The notes: generated by a model not told the origin, from the letters alone. Numbered from the stretch's first letter, positions 1 through 8,649 are shown. The stretch: DNA of 64,000 nucleotides from Bog-473 sp963791455 (GCA_963791455.1 CAWBSM010000004.1:806001-870000), one strand, 5' to 3'. Translations and numbers: made by a program.

Positions 1-1107
1 GTCGAACGTGAGCACACCCCGCGCCACCCGCCCGGCATCCATCTCGTCGATCACCTCGCCGAACCGCTCGAGCGGGCGAGTCAGCGACACCAGCTCGTCG
101 AGCATGAGCAGCCCGGCCCGGTAGAGATCGACCATCAGGGGGATGTCGTGGTGCGGGCGCGCCGACCCGTAGCGGCATCCGAGCAGACCGCGGTCCACAT
201 AGGCCAAGGCGTTGACGTCCACCGCGACCTCGGTGCCCCGGGGCGGAATGCCGATGGCCACGGCGTTGCCCGCCCAGTCCAGACAGTCAAGAGCGCTGCG
301 CAGGACGGCTGGGTGACCGACGCAGTCGAAGGCCCAGGTCACCCCGCCCAACGGAAAGAGGGCGCCGGCAGCGGACTCCCGGTCGGCCGGCACGAGCGCG
401 CGCACCGCGGCGGCGGCATCGCCGGCGGTCGCGTCGACGAAGTGCGTGGCGCCGAACTGTCGGCCCAGCGTCTCCTTGGCCGCGACGGTGTCGACGGCCA
501 CGATGCGGGTGGCCCCGGCGATGCGGAGCCCCTGGATCACGTTGAGCCCCACGCCACCGACACCGAAGACGGCGGCCGTGTCACCCGGGCGCGCCTTGGC
601 CCTGTTCAGCACCGCGCCGACACCGGTGAGAACTCCGCACCCGATGAGGCAAGCGGACGACAGCGGGATGTCCTCGGGAATGCGCACCGCCTGGACCTCG
701 CTGACGATTGTCACCTCGGAGAACACCGATGCAGCGGCGAAATTCGAAGCCGGGTCTCCCTTGTAGGTGAACGGCGTGGTGACGTTGCCGAGAGAACTTC
801 TGCACCAGGTCGGGTGTCCCGTGCTGCAGGCCCGACAGGCGCCGCAACTCGCCAGGGTGGCGATGACCACGTGGTCGCCCGGCTTGACGGACTGCACCGC
901 ATCTCCGACCGCCTCGACCACGCCGGCACCTTCATGGCCGAGCACGGCGGGCGCCGGAAACGGGATCGTCCCGTTGATGACAGACAGGTCGGAGTGGCAC
1001 ACCCCGGCCGCCTGGATGCGCACCTGCACCTCGTTGGGGCCGGGACCCCGCACCTCGAGCGCGTCGGTGACCTCGACCCCCTCCCCTGTGTAGACGATGC
1101 CTCGCAC
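1..1107 (-). CDS. Zinc-dependent medium-chain alcohol dehydrogenase (3' end cut by window edge)
   Basis: The reading frame stays open to the window edge, giving 369 codons without a stop, so the C-terminus lies outside. It starts at a GTG preceded by AGGAG with good spacing. The N-terminal GroES-like domain carries GVCHSD, which holds the catalytic zinc cysteine, and GHEGAG. A structural-zinc pattern C-x2-C-x2-C-x7-C follows near residues 97-111 (begins CGACRAC). The Rossmann part has GVGGVGLNVIQG. Expected reaction: NAD(P)-dependent oxidation of an alcohol or reduction of an aldehyde; the substrate is unknown. It is the last gene of the minus-strand operon, 20 bases after the acyl-CoA ligase stop, so a role in the same acyl-CoA or sterol-like pathway is likely but inferred. 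Confidence 0.9.
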   Translation of the reverse strand, partial: MRGIVYTGEGVEVTDALEVRGPGPNEVQVRIQAAGVCHSDLSVINGTIPFPAPAVLGHEGAGVVEAVGDAVQSVKPGDHVVIATLASCGACRACSTGHPTWCRSSLGNVTTPFTYKGDPASNFAAASVFSEVTIVSEVQAVRIPEDIPLSSACLIGCGVLTGVGAVLNRAKARPGDTAAVFGVGGVGLNVIQGLRIAGATRIVAVDTVAAKETLGRQFGATHFVDATAGDAAAAVRALVPADRESAAGALFPLGGVTWAFDCVGHPAVLRSALDCLDWAGNAVAIGIPPRGTEVAVDVNALAYVDRGLLGCRYGSARPHHDIPLMVDLYRAGLLMLDELVSLTRPLERFGEVIDEMDAGRVARGVLTFD

Positions 1108-1127
1108 TGGCTTGCTCCTCTCGTTGC

Positions 1128-2825
1128 TCACGAATCGATGGTGATGGTACGGTCGACGCCGCCGGCATGGCGCAGGCGGAGCTCGCGCTTGAGGACCTTC
1201 CCGCTCGCATTCACGGGGAGCATGTCGACCAGCACCACGCTGCGGGGGACTTTGTAGTTGGCCATGGCTCCCCGGGACCAGCTCAGGATGGAACGTCCCA
1301 GCTCCTCGGGCTCCGTGCCCTCGGTCGCCGTGACGGCGGGGACGACGTAAGCGCAGCCCACCTCTCCCATGCGCTCGTCGGGCACGCCGACGACGGCGAC
1401 CTGTTCCACGGCCTCATGCCCGCGCAATATGGCCTCGATCTCGGCTGGATACGCGTTGAATCCGCCCACGACGTACATGTCCTTGACCCGGTCCGTGATC
1501 GTCACGTTGCCCACGTCGTCCATGATTCCGATATCACCGGTGTGCAGCCAGCCTTCGAGATCGATGGCCTCGGCGGTGGCCTCCTCGTTCCGCCAATAAC
1601 CCGACATCACCGTGTAACCCCGCACGACGATCTCGCCTGGCTCGCCCGCCGGGACCTCCTCACCCTCGGCGACCACGCGTACCTCGATGTCGGGGATGGC
1701 GCGGCCCGACGTGGCGGCGACGACCTCCGGGGGGTCGGTCCGCCTGCACATGGTCACCGTCCCGCACGACTCGGTCAGCCCGTAGGCGGTCAGGACCGTG
1801 TCGAATCCCAGTTCGTCGCGCATCGCCTGGACGAGCTCGACGGGGACCACCGCAGCACCGGTGACGCCGAGGCGGAGCGACGAGAGATCGCGCTCGACGC
1901 GACGGGGATCGCCCAAAAGGGTCTGATACAGCGTGGGTGGCCCCGGCAGCACCGTGATGCGCTCTGCGGCGATCCGGTCCATCACCGCAACCGCCTCGAA
2001 CACGGGCTCCGGCACCACGGTGGCCCCGGCCATGAGGCAGGCCAGGATCCCCGCCTTGTAACCGAAGGTGTGGAAGAAGGGGTTCACCACGAGGTAGCGG
2101 TCGCCGGGGGCCAGGCCGACGATGGACGACCACGTCCCAAAGGTCCGCAGCGTCTGTGCGTGGGTGGTGGCCGCTCCCTTGGGGCGGCCGGTGGTGCCCG
2201 AGGTGAAGATGAGGTCGGAGAGGTCGCCGGGCGCCACGCCCGCGGCCCGGGCGGCGGTCACCGCGGGATCGATGGCGTCGCCTGCGCCCAGGAAGTCACC
2301 CAGACCGACGATCGGGGCTTCCGCTGCGCCATCCCCAGAAGCCGCAGCGCCGACCGCATCGTCGCGCAAGAGAACGATGCGGCCGAGGGTGCCGGTGTCC
2401 TCCCCGGTCAGCATGGCGGGGTAGTCGGCCCCCAGGAAACCACGCACCGTGACGAGGGTCGTCGCGCCGGCGTCGCGCACGATGTAGGCCGCCTCGCCCC
2501 CCTTGAAGCGTGTGTTGAGCGGCACCAGCACGGCCCCGGCCCGCAAGAGACCCAATGCAGCGAGCATCCACTCGGCGCAATTGGGCGCCCAGACGGCCAC
2601 CCGGTCGCCCGCTCCGACGGCGGCGGCGACGAAGCCCCGCGCGTAACGGTCCACCTCGGGGGCCAGCTGTGCATAGGTGAGGCGCATCTGGCCGTCGACC
2701 AGGGCCTCCGTCGGTCCGTGGCGTGCCGTGCTGTCTTCCACCAAACGGGGCACCGTTCCCCACATGAGGTCGGCCCGCGGGTCCTCTTGGTCCTGCGGCG
2801 CCCCGCCGACCCCGACGCCGTTCAT
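1128..2825 (-). CDS. Acyl-CoA ligase (AMP-forming), FadD3-like
   Basis: A 565-residue ANL-superfamily enzyme that activates a carboxylic acid with ATP and CoA. The P-loop-like motif FTSGTTGRPKGA, the A5 motif AYGLTESCGT, the GWLHTGDIG motif and a C-terminal catalytic lysine region (NASGKVLKREL) are all visible, so it looks functional. Its start overlaps the stop of the SDR gene by four bases (ATGA), a sign of translational coupling. By recalled resemblance and neighbours (FadE30-like and Rv3559c-like proteins) it resembles mycobacterial FadD3, which activates the bicyclic propionate (HIP) left from cholesterol rings C/D. That substrate assignment is inference; a plain fatty-acid or aromatic-acid ligase cannot be excluded. 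Confidence 0.9.
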   Translation of the reverse strand: MNGVGVGGAPQDQEDPRADLMWGTVPRLVEDSTARHGPTEALVDGQMRLTYAQLAPEVDRYARGFVAAAVGAGDRVAVWAPNCAEWMLAALGLLRAGAVLVPLNTRFKGGEAAYIVRDAGATTLVTVRGFLGADYPAMLTGEDTGTLGRIVLLRDDAVGAAASGDGAAEAPIVGLGDFLGAGDAIDPAVTAARAAGVAPGDLSDLIFTSGTTGRPKGAATTHAQTLRTFGTWSSIVGLAPGDRYLVVNPFFHTFGYKAGILACLMAGATVVPEPVFEAVAVMDRIAAERITVLPGPPTLYQTLLGDPRRVERDLSSLRLGVTGAAVVPVELVQAMRDELGFDTVLTAYGLTESCGTVTMCRRTDPPEVVAATSGRAIPDIEVRVVAEGEEVPAGEPGEIVVRGYTVMSGYWRNEEATAEAIDLEGWLHTGDIGIMDDVGNVTITDRVKDMYVVGGFNAYPAEIEAILRGHEAVEQVAVVGVPDERMGEVGCAYVVPAVTATEGTEPEELGRSILSWSRGAMANYKVPRSVVLVDMLPVNASGKVLKRELRLRHAGGVDRTITIDS

Positions 2826-3643
2826 GGGTGCTGACTGCTCACCGAGATGACCTCACCGGTCATGTACGACGAGTAGTCGCTGGCCAGGAAGACGATCACG
2901 TTCGCCACCTCCCAGGTCTCGGCGCCGCGGCCGAACAACTCGCGCCGCCGCAGCACGGCGAGATCATCGTCCGGGATGGACCGGTTCAGGAAGGGATGCT
3001 CGGCCAGGCTGGGCGAGACGGCGTTCACGCGCACGCCAGAGGGTGCCGCCTCGGCCGCGGCGCAGCGCGTCAGTGCCATCACACCCGCTTTCGCCGCCGC
3101 GTAGTGCGCTTGACCCGGCTGGGCCCGCCACCCGAGCACCGAGGCATTGTTGACGATGACGCCCCGCTTCTGCGGCAACATCCGGGTCAGGGCGGCGCGG
3201 GTGCAGCGGAAGGTGCCCGTCAGCGTGACGTCGAGCACGGTCGACCACTGCTCGTCGGTCATCTCCACCAACGGCACCGTGCCGCCGAGTCCCGCGTTGT
3301 GCACCGCCACGTCGATTCGTCCGAAGCGCCCCGTTGCGCCGTCGTAGAGGCCGCCAATCTGCGCCTCGTCACGCACGTCGCAGGCCAGCGGGTACACGCG
3401 CGCCGCACCGTCGGCCCCTGCCTCGGCAGCCAGTTGCTCGGCCGTCTCCACCAGGCGTCGTTCGTGCGCGTCGGAGACCACGACGGACGCGCCCTCGTCC
3501 AGACAGCGGCGCGCCGTGGCCGACCCGATGCCCGTCCCGGCGGCCGCCGTGATGATCACCACCTTCCCTTCCAAGAGCCCGTGGCCTCCCGGGGGTCGCG
3601 GTGGGGGCGGCGGGTCGAAGGGCGCGTCCAGACTGGCGGTCAC
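2822..3643 (-). CDS. Short-chain dehydrogenase/reductase, similar to Rv3559c (IpdF)
   Basis: A 273-residue classical SDR. After a proline-rich N-terminal leader (residues about 10-20) it has the nucleotide-binding glycine motif AAAGTGIGSA, the NAG motif (HNAGLGG), the catalytic serine region and the Y-x3-K pair in HYAAAKAG. It should oxidise or reduce a hydroxy-acyl or keto substrate with NAD(P). The start overlaps the stop of the acyl-CoA dehydrogenase by four bases and its stop overlaps the next start likewise. The gene order acyl-CoA dehydrogenase, SDR, ligase matches the fadE30-Rv3559c-fadD3 neighbourhood of mycobacterial cholesterol catabolism. The exact substrate is not readable from sequence. 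Confidence 0.88.
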   Translation of the reverse strand: MTASLDAPFDPPPPPRPPGGHGLLEGKVVIITAAAGTGIGSATARRCLDEGASVVVSDAHERRLVETAEQLAAEAGADGAARVYPLACDVRDEAQIGGLYDGATGRFGRIDVAVHNAGLGGTVPLVEMTDEQWSTVLDVTLTGTFRCTRAALTRMLPQKRGVIVNNASVLGWRAQPGQAHYAAAKAGVMALTRCAAAEAAPSGVRVNAVSPSLAEHPFLNRSIPDDDLAVLRRRELFGRGAETWEVANVIVFLASDYSSYMTGEVISVSSQHP

Positions 3644-4845
3644 GCCACCCCCTTCGGCTCCGGCGGGAGGCCGAGCACCCGCTCACCGACGATGTTGCGC
3701 TGGATCTGGTTCGACCCGCCGTAAATGGTCTCCGAGCGCGCGAAGAGAAAAGAGCGCTGGAGCTCGCCGAGTCCGTACCCGCCGTTGTCGAGATGTGGTT
3801 CCCCGTCGAGAATCGTCGCCGCCGGCCCGAGAATCCCCATGGCCAGCTCCCCCAACCGGCGATGCCAACTCCCCCAGAACAGCTTGGCGATGGATGCCTC
3901 GGGGGGGGCCACCGGGCCGTCGACGCCCGAGAGGCTACGGAGCGTGTTGTAGCGCATGACGGTGAGTTCGATGTGGGCCTGGGCCAAGCGCTGACGGACC
4001 ACCGGGTCGCGTGCCTTCCCGTTGCTCTCGGCCAGCCCCACGATCCGGTCGAGCTCGCGGCGGAAGCCGAGCTGGTGGCCGAGCAAGGCCACGCCGCGCT
4101 CGAAGGCCAAGGTGGCCAGCGCGACGCGCCACCCCTCGCCGACGCGACCCACCACGTTGTCGACGTGGGTCCGGGCGCCCTCGAAGAAAACCTCGTTGAA
4201 CTCGCTGGTCCGGGTGAGCTGGGTAATCGGCCGCACTTCCACCCCGGGCTGGTCCATCGGCACCATGAGATAGGAGAGCCCGTGGTGGCGCGCCGAGCGG
4301 GCGTCGGTCCGACACACGACGAAGCACCAGTCCGCCTGGTGGGCGAGGGAGGTCCACACCTTTTGGCCCGTCACCACCCAGGCGTCACCGTCACGCTCCG
4401 CCCGAGTCTTGACGTTGGCCAAGTCGCTTCCCGCGTCGGGCTCGGAGTAGCCCTGGCACCACAGCTCGGCGCCGGCCCGGATGGGCGGGAGGAACCGGGC
4501 CTTCTGCTCGGGTGTCCCGTAGTGGATCAACGTCGGCCCGAGCAGCCCCTCGCCCATGACGTTGACTCGTCCGGGTGCCGCGGCGCGGGCGTACTCCTCG
4601 TTGAAGATGACCTGTTCGGTCATGGAAGCCCCCCGCCCGCCGTACTCGACTGGCCAGCCCAGACAGGTCCAGCCCCCCTCGGCGAGCACTTTCTCCCAAC
4701 GGCGCCGTACCTCGAAGCCGAAGGTCTCGTCGCCCGAACCGCCGCGTCCTCCGAGCTCGGCGTATTCACCCACCAGGTGCTCTTGGAGAAAGCAGCGGAC
4801 CTCGCGGCGGAACGCCACGTCCTCGGGGCGGTCTCGAAGATCCAT
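3640..4845 (-). CDS. Acyl-CoA dehydrogenase, FadE30-like
   Basis: A 401-residue flavin-dependent acyl-CoA dehydrogenase with the usual length. Visible family motifs include WCQGYSEPDAGSDLA (FAD/substrate loop), GQKVWTSLAH, TSEFNEVFFEGART and the C-terminal SETIYGGSNQIQRNIVGERV, where the IYGG(S/T) turn contacts FAD. It is the first gene of the minus-strand operon. Motif by motif it resembles mycobacterial FadE30 as I remember it, which oxidises the HIP side-chain CoA ester. Its ATG lies 33 bases from a perfect inverted repeat at 4878-4896, so repression at that site is plausible. Family confidence is high; orthology to FadE30 is moderate. Confidence 0.9.
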   Translation of the reverse strand: MDLRDRPEDVAFRREVRCFLQEHLVGEYAELGGRGGSGDETFGFEVRRRWEKVLAEGGWTCLGWPVEYGGRGASMTEQVIFNEEYARAAAPGRVNVMGEGLLGPTLIHYGTPEQKARFLPPIRAGAELWCQGYSEPDAGSDLANVKTRAERDGDAWVVTGQKVWTSLAHQADWCFVVCRTDARSARHHGLSYLMVPMDQPGVEVRPITQLTRTSEFNEVFFEGARTHVDNVVGRVGEGWRVALATLAFERGVALLGHQLGFRRELDRIVGLAESNGKARDPVVRQRLAQAHIELTVMRYNTLRSLSGVDGPVAPPEASIAKLFWGSWHRRLGELAMGILGPAATILDGEPHLDNGGYGLGELQRSFLFARSETIYGGSNQIQRNIVGERVLGLPPEPKGVA

Positions 4846-4877
4846 CGCCCCGGCAGCGTAGCCAAGCCCCGCGGCTG

Positions 4878-4896
4878 ATCTGACGGGGCGTCAGAT
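4878..4896. promoter_or_regulatory. Perfect palindrome, candidate TetR-type operator
   Basis: ATCTGACG-GGG-CGTCAGAT: two 8-base arms with a 3-base spacer. It sits between the divergent acyl-CoA dehydrogenase (start 4845) and amidohydrolase (start 5013), close to the former. Size and symmetry fit a TetR-family operator. It does not look like the KstR2 operator (an AnCAAG/CTTGnT pattern), so a different regulator is implied; none is encoded beside it. Confidence 0.6.
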
Positions 4897-5012
4897 AAAC
4901 CACGGGGTCGCGGCGGAGTCTGCGGCGGAGTCACGCGGGATCGGGCCCGCCGGGGGCTGGAATACTCGGTACCGCCCGTTCGGCACCAGCGGAGCGCAGG
5001 AGGGAGGGTGCC

Positions 5013-6221
5013 ATGCCCTATTCCGAGGGCCGGATCGTCCACGATGCCGACGCCCACATCATGGAGACGCCCACCTGGCTGCGCGATCACGCGGAAGCCG
5101 CTTTCCGAGACCGGCTCCCCGTGCTGCGCTACCCCGGCGGGAACGAGCTGCGCCAGACGGGCAATCCCGCCGACCAGCAACGCGACCTCGTCGCCTCGTT
5201 CGAGAAGCTGCGGACCCGCCACGCCTCGCCCGAGTACCAGGCCAACGAGCAGGCCGAAATCATGGCGCGAAAGAACTTCGCAGCCACGGGCTCGTTCATC
5301 GCCGAGGACCGGCCTCGTGCCCTGGACCTCCTTGGGTTCTCGAGCCAACTCGTCTTCAACACGTTCCACAACGGCCGTCTGCACGACCTCGAGCACGGGG
5401 GTGATCTCGACCTCGCGTACGCCGCGGCCCGCGCTCACAACCGGGGCATGCTCGAGTTCTGTTCCGTCGATCCGCGCCTTTTGCCTTCCCTCTACGTCCC
5501 CCTCGCTGACCCCGAGCGTGCCGTCGCGGCCACCCGCGACGCACTTGACCAAGGTGCCGCGGCCCTGTTGGTCGCGTCCGGCTGCCCACCTAGGTTCTCG
5601 CCCAGCCACACCGACCTCTTCGGCGTCTGGGCCCAGGCCGAGGAGGCCGGCATCCCCGTCGTGTTCCATGTCGGGGGAACCGGGACCCTCGTCGACCCGA
5701 ACTACTTCGTGAACGGCAAGCCGGTGCCGCCCGACTTCCACGGAGGCGAGGAGAACTTCCGCTCCGTGGATTACATGGGCATTCCCGTCCCTCCGGCTCA
5801 GACCCTCGCCACAATGATCTTCGACGGGGTGCTCGAGCATTTCCCCGGGCTGCGCGTCGGCGTGATCGAACAGGGCGCCATCTGGGTACCGTCATGGCTG
5901 CGGCAAATGGAATCGGCCTTCGAGGCGTTCGGGCGTCACGAGGAACGACTGCAGGCACTCTCGCTGCGGCCGAGCGATTACGTACACCGCCAAGTCCGCT
6001 TCACCCCCTACCCAACCGAAGACGTGGGGTGGATCGTGGCCCAGGCCGGCCCCGATCTGGTGATGTTCTCCTCCGATTACCCGCACGTGGAGGGAGGGCG
6101 GAAGCCGTTGGAGCGCTTCGAAGCGTCGTTGGGCGACGCGGGTGACGACGTACGCCATCAGTTCTATTCCGACAACTTCCTCTTCCTCATGGGCAGTGCG
6201 GCCCACGCGCTGGCGGCCTAG
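5013..6221 (+). CDS. Amidohydrolase family 2 (ACMSD-like TIM barrel)
   Basis: A 402-residue metal-dependent hydrolase or decarboxylase-type TIM barrel. The N-terminal metal motif is DADAHIME (residues 11-18), a variant of the usual DxHxH. Other metal or catalytic positions are His219 in VVFHVGG and the aspartate in FSSDYPHVEGG near residue 350. The ATG follows a very strong ribosome site (AGGAGGGAGGG at 4997-5007). The protein is paralogous to the one at 53757. It is divergent from the FadE30-like operon and leads a plus-strand unit with the serine hydrolase that starts 3 bases after its stop. The substrate is unknown; relatives in actinobacteria often sit in aromatic or steroid degradation clusters. 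Confidence 0.88.
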   Translation: MPYSEGRIVHDADAHIMETPTWLRDHAEAAFRDRLPVLRYPGGNELRQTGNPADQQRDLVASFEKLRTRHASPEYQANEQAEIMARKNFAATGSFIAEDRPRALDLLGFSSQLVFNTFHNGRLHDLEHGGDLDLAYAAARAHNRGMLEFCSVDPRLLPSLYVPLADPERAVAATRDALDQGAAALLVASGCPPRFSPSHTDLFGVWAQAEEAGIPVVFHVGGTGTLVDPNYFVNGKPVPPDFHGGEENFRSVDYMGIPVPPAQTLATMIFDGVLEHFPGLRVGVIEQGAIWVPSWLRQMESAFEAFGRHEERLQALSLRPSDYVHRQVRFTPYPTEDVGWIVAQAGPDLVMFSSDYPHVEGGRKPLERFEASLGDAGDDVRHQFYSDNFLFLMGSAAHALAA

Positions 6222-6224
6222 GCG

Positions 6225-7412
6225 ATGAGCTCCCCCCACGCCATAACGGGTCTGGCCGAGCCGGGCTTCGAGGCGGTTCAGAGCGCCTTCGCCGACAACT
6301 TCCAGGCCGGCCGCGAGGTCGGCGCGTCCCTTTGTGTCCACATCGGCGGCCGCAAGGTCGTCGAGCTCTGGGGCGGGTCCTTCGACGCCGAGCGATCGCG
6401 GCCATACGGGCCAGACGCCCTACAGCTGGTTTTCTCATCGACCAAGGGCGCCACGGCCGCCTGCGCCAACCTCCTCGCTCAGCGCGGGCTGCTCGACCTG
6501 GACGCTCCGGTCGCCGACTATTGGCCTGAGTTCGGGCAGGCAGGCAAGGAGACTCTGCCCGTCCGCTTCCTGCTGTCGCACCAGGCGGGACTTCCAGTCA
6601 TCGACCGGACGTTGACCCCCGAAGAGGTCCAGGGCTGGAACCCGGTGATCGAGGCGTTAGCGGCGCAGGGGCCCTTCTGGGAGCCCGGCACGGCGCACGG
6701 CTATCACGCGTTGACCTACGGCTACCTGGTCGGCGAGGTGGTGCGCCGGATCAGCGGCCGCTCGCTCGGGACGTTCTTCGCCGAGGAAGTTGCGGCACCG
6801 CTCGGCCTCGAGTTCTACATCGGGCTGCCCGAAGCCCTCGAAGAGCGGGTCTCCCCGATCGTCGCGGCGCCCATTGCCGGCGCGGCCGGGGGCACGTCGG
6901 GCTACTCGTCCACGTTGCTGGCCCGGGCCCTGAACATGGGACGCGCCTTTCGTGATCCGGAATGGATGAACCGGCCCGCCTGGCATGCCGCCGAGGTACC
7001 AGGGGGGGCAGGCATCACCAACGCGACATCGCTTTCGCGGATGTACGCCGGTCTCGTCGGCACGGTGGAAGGCGGGCCGCCCCAGGCCTTGCTCACGAAG
7101 GACCAAATGGAACAGGCCCGCTCCGTGCTCACCTTCGGGGCAGACCAGGTCTTCGCGTCGGTGGGTTTCGCGCTGCATCAGCACATCGGTCTCGGCTTCT
7201 GGCGGTCGAGTCCCGCGGCCCCCTTCGGCGGGGAGGGCTCCTTCGGCCACGGCGGGGCGGGCGGCTCCTATGGATTCGCGGACCCCGAACACGAGCTGGC
7301 GGTGGGCTACGTCATGAACAAGATGTCAACGAGCGTCCTCGGCGACCCTCGGGCGACGGGGATACTCACCGCGGTCTACGCCGCCGTCGGCGCAGAGGCG
7401 AAATACTTCTGA
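6225..7412 (+). CDS. Serine beta-lactamase-like hydrolase/esterase
   Basis: A 395-residue member of the class C beta-lactamase/EstB-type family. The catalytic S-x-x-K motif is SSTK (Ser71, Lys74). The second-motif tyrosine is probably Tyr160 in HGYHALTYGYL, where the usual YxN is Y-H-A. A C-terminal HGGAGGSYGFADP matches the (K/H)TG-like third motif of esterase members. No signal peptide is visible, so it is probably a cytoplasmic esterase rather than an antibiotic lactamase. The start lies 3 bases after the amidohydrolase stop, so the two are probably co-translated. Confidence 0.88.
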   Translation: MSSPHAITGLAEPGFEAVQSAFADNFQAGREVGASLCVHIGGRKVVELWGGSFDAERSRPYGPDALQLVFSSTKGATAACANLLAQRGLLDLDAPVADYWPEFGQAGKETLPVRFLLSHQAGLPVIDRTLTPEEVQGWNPVIEALAAQGPFWEPGTAHGYHALTYGYLVGEVVRRISGRSLGTFFAEEVAAPLGLEFYIGLPEALEERVSPIVAAPIAGAAGGTSGYSSTLLARALNMGRAFRDPEWMNRPAWHAAEVPGGAGITNATSLSRMYAGLVGTVEGGPPQALLTKDQMEQARSVLTFGADQVFASVGFALHQHIGLGFWRSSPAAPFGGEGSFGHGGAGGSYGFADPEHELAVGYVMNKMSTSVLGDPRATGILTAVYAAVGAEAKYF

Positions 7413-7454
7413 TCCCGGACCGGTTGCACAGGGCGGGAGCCAGAAAGGGTTTGT

Positions 7455-7907
7455 ATGTTTACACGGAAGTCCGTCAAACGGGACGAGACGACGTTCGAGG
7501 TCACCAAACCCGACGCGGACTGGAAGGAGCAGCTCGAACCAGGGCGCTACGCCGTACTGCGCCGGGCCGGCACGGAGCCCGCTTGGTCGGGTGAGCTCCT
7601 TCACGTCGAGGGGGAGGGTGTGTTCCGGTGCGCTGGTTGCGGAGCCGAGTTGTTCGATACGGATGCGAAGTTCGACTCTGGCTCGGGATGGCCCAGCTTC
7701 GACCGTGCCCGCTCCCCCGGTACCGTCCTCGAGCGGAGAGACCGCGGCTTCGGCATGACGCGGACTGAGATCCTTTGTGCACGGTGCGGTGGCCACCTAG
7801 GACACGTGTTCGCCGATGGCCCAACCAACACCGGGCTCCGATACTGCGTCAATTCGCTCTCCCTCACCTACGAGCGCGAAGACGAGAAACAAGCCGGCGG
7901 GAGCTGA
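7455..7907 (+). CDS. msrB: Peptide methionine-(R)-S-oxide reductase MsrB
   Basis: 150 residues, the normal single-domain length. It reduces the R-epimer of methionine sulfoxide in oxidised proteins. Two zinc-binding pairs are present (Cys59/Cys62 in CAGC and Cys108/Cys111 in CARCGGHLGHVF), along with FDSGSGWPSF and the catalytic Cys131 in RYCVNSLSL. It lies 42 bases after the hydrolase gene and may be read from the same transcript. Its 3' end overlaps the convergent small ORF ending at 7868. Confidence 0.96.
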   Translation: MFTRKSVKRDETTFEVTKPDADWKEQLEPGRYAVLRRAGTEPAWSGELLHVEGEGVFRCAGCGAELFDTDAKFDSGSGWPSFDRARSPGTVLERRDRGFGMTRTEILCARCGGHLGHVFADGPTNTGLRYCVNSLSLTYEREDEKQAGGS

Positions 7908-8041
7908 TACTCAGCCAATCGCCCTTTGACGGCGTCAAAGAGTGTCTCCAGACGCTCGGCCTCGGCTCCGAGACCGAGCCCGCGGAGCAGCGCGCCACCA
8001 AGGGCCAGCGCGCCACAGATCTCGATGACCTCATCCCTCAA
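7868..8041 (-). CDS. Small hypothetical ORF downstream of ssb
   Basis: 57 codons from a TTG whose TG is shared with the stop of the preceding small ORF (TTGA). The protein reads as an acidic amphipathic helix (DEVIEICGALALGG, then EAERLETLFDAVKGRL). Third positions are mostly G or C, which supports coding. There is no good ribosome site, and it overlaps the convergent msrB by 40 bases. It could instead be the C-terminal part of the 8038-8223 gene after a frameshift. No family recognised. Confidence 0.35.
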   Translation of the reverse strand: MRDEVIEICGALALGGALLRGLGLGAEAERLETLFDAVKGRLAEYQLPPACFSSSRS

Positions 8042-8223
8042 GAAGTCGATCGGCGGCCCCGACGTGCCTGCGTGCGCAGCCGAAGAAGCACCGCGCCGCC
8101 GAGCAGGACCGCCATCGCCGCAACCGTTTGCACTTCCGGTTCGGTGGCTGCGCGCGCCAGCGCACGGGCCACCACGGCGGTCGCTGCTGGCCAGCTCGTC
8201 GTGGTGATCAACCAGGGCGACAC
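8038..8223 (-). CDS. Small membrane-type hypothetical protein after ssb
   Basis: 61 codons starting with GTG immediately after the ssb stop (TGAGTG). It contains one hydrophobic segment (EVQTVAAMAVLLGGAVLL, about residues 30-47) followed by an arginine-rich tail, so a single-pass membrane protein is possible. Codon third positions are strongly G/C, better than in the competing ATG frame (start 8227). No family recognised. Confidence 0.45.
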   Translation of the reverse strand: MSPWLITTTSWPAATAVVARALARAATEPEVQTVAAMAVLLGGAVLLRLRTQARRGRRSTS

Positions 8224-8649
8224 TCATGCCTCCACCGGCAGGGTGTCTCCCGCAGCGTCGACTTCGGCCTCGTCCCGCGCCGCCGCCCCTCGTCGCTCCA
8301 CCTTGTGGACATCGGCCGTGGCAAAGCGCAGGCTCGGGCCTACCTCGTCGGCTGTGATCTCGACCTTCGACCGATGTTCCCCTTCCTCGGTCTCCCATGT
8401 CCGCTGTTCGAGCCGACCAGTGACGACGACCCGCATGCCCTTGGTGAGGCTCAGAGCGACGTTCTCGGCCAGGTCCCGCCAGCAGGTGACGTCGAAGAAG
8501 GATGTCGACTCCTGCCACTCTTGGGTTGTACGGTCCTGCCAGCGACGGTTGACGGCCACACCGAGTTGGGCGGTCGCCTGTCCCTCCCGCGTGTAGCGGA
8601 TCTCGGGCTCGCGGGTCAGGTTGCCGGTGATCGTCGTGGTGTTCGCCAT
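8224..8649 (-). CDS. ssb: Single-stranded DNA-binding protein
   Basis: 141 residues with an N-terminal OB-fold typical of Ssb: TITGNLTREPEIRYT, FFDVTCWRDLAENV, LTKGMRVVVTGRLEQR and KVEITADEVGPSLRFA. It coats single-stranded DNA in replication and repair. The C-terminus is short and lacks the usual acidic DDDIPF-type tip that recruits partner proteins, so it may be an accessory SSB rather than the main replication one. The ATG is preceded by GAGGAATCAG. The frame stays open upstream to 8898, but that part has no Ssb similarity and was not included. Confidence 0.93.
   Translation of the reverse strand: MANTTTITGNLTREPEIRYTREGQATAQLGVAVNRRWQDRTTQEWQESTSFFDVTCWRDLAENVALSLTKGMRVVVTGRLEQRTWETEEGEHRSKVEITADEVGPSLRFATADVHKVERRGAAARDEAEVDAAGDTLPVEA

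Noticed and set aside
1167..2834. Long open frame on the plus strand opposite the acyl-CoA ligase
   Set aside because: It is a mirror of the real minus-strand gene, with no recognisable domain and GC-driven openness; other antisense frames of the same kind (17924-19852, 55700-57586, 60571-62199) were dropped for the same reason.
4878..4896. KstR2 operator upstream of the FadE30-like gene
   Set aside because: The palindrome arms (ATCTGACG) do not match the known KstR2 pattern.
4620..5840. A minus-strand open frame across the start of the acyl-CoA dehydrogenase and the amidohydrolase
   Set aside because: It overlaps two well-supported genes in other frames and has no domain similarity.
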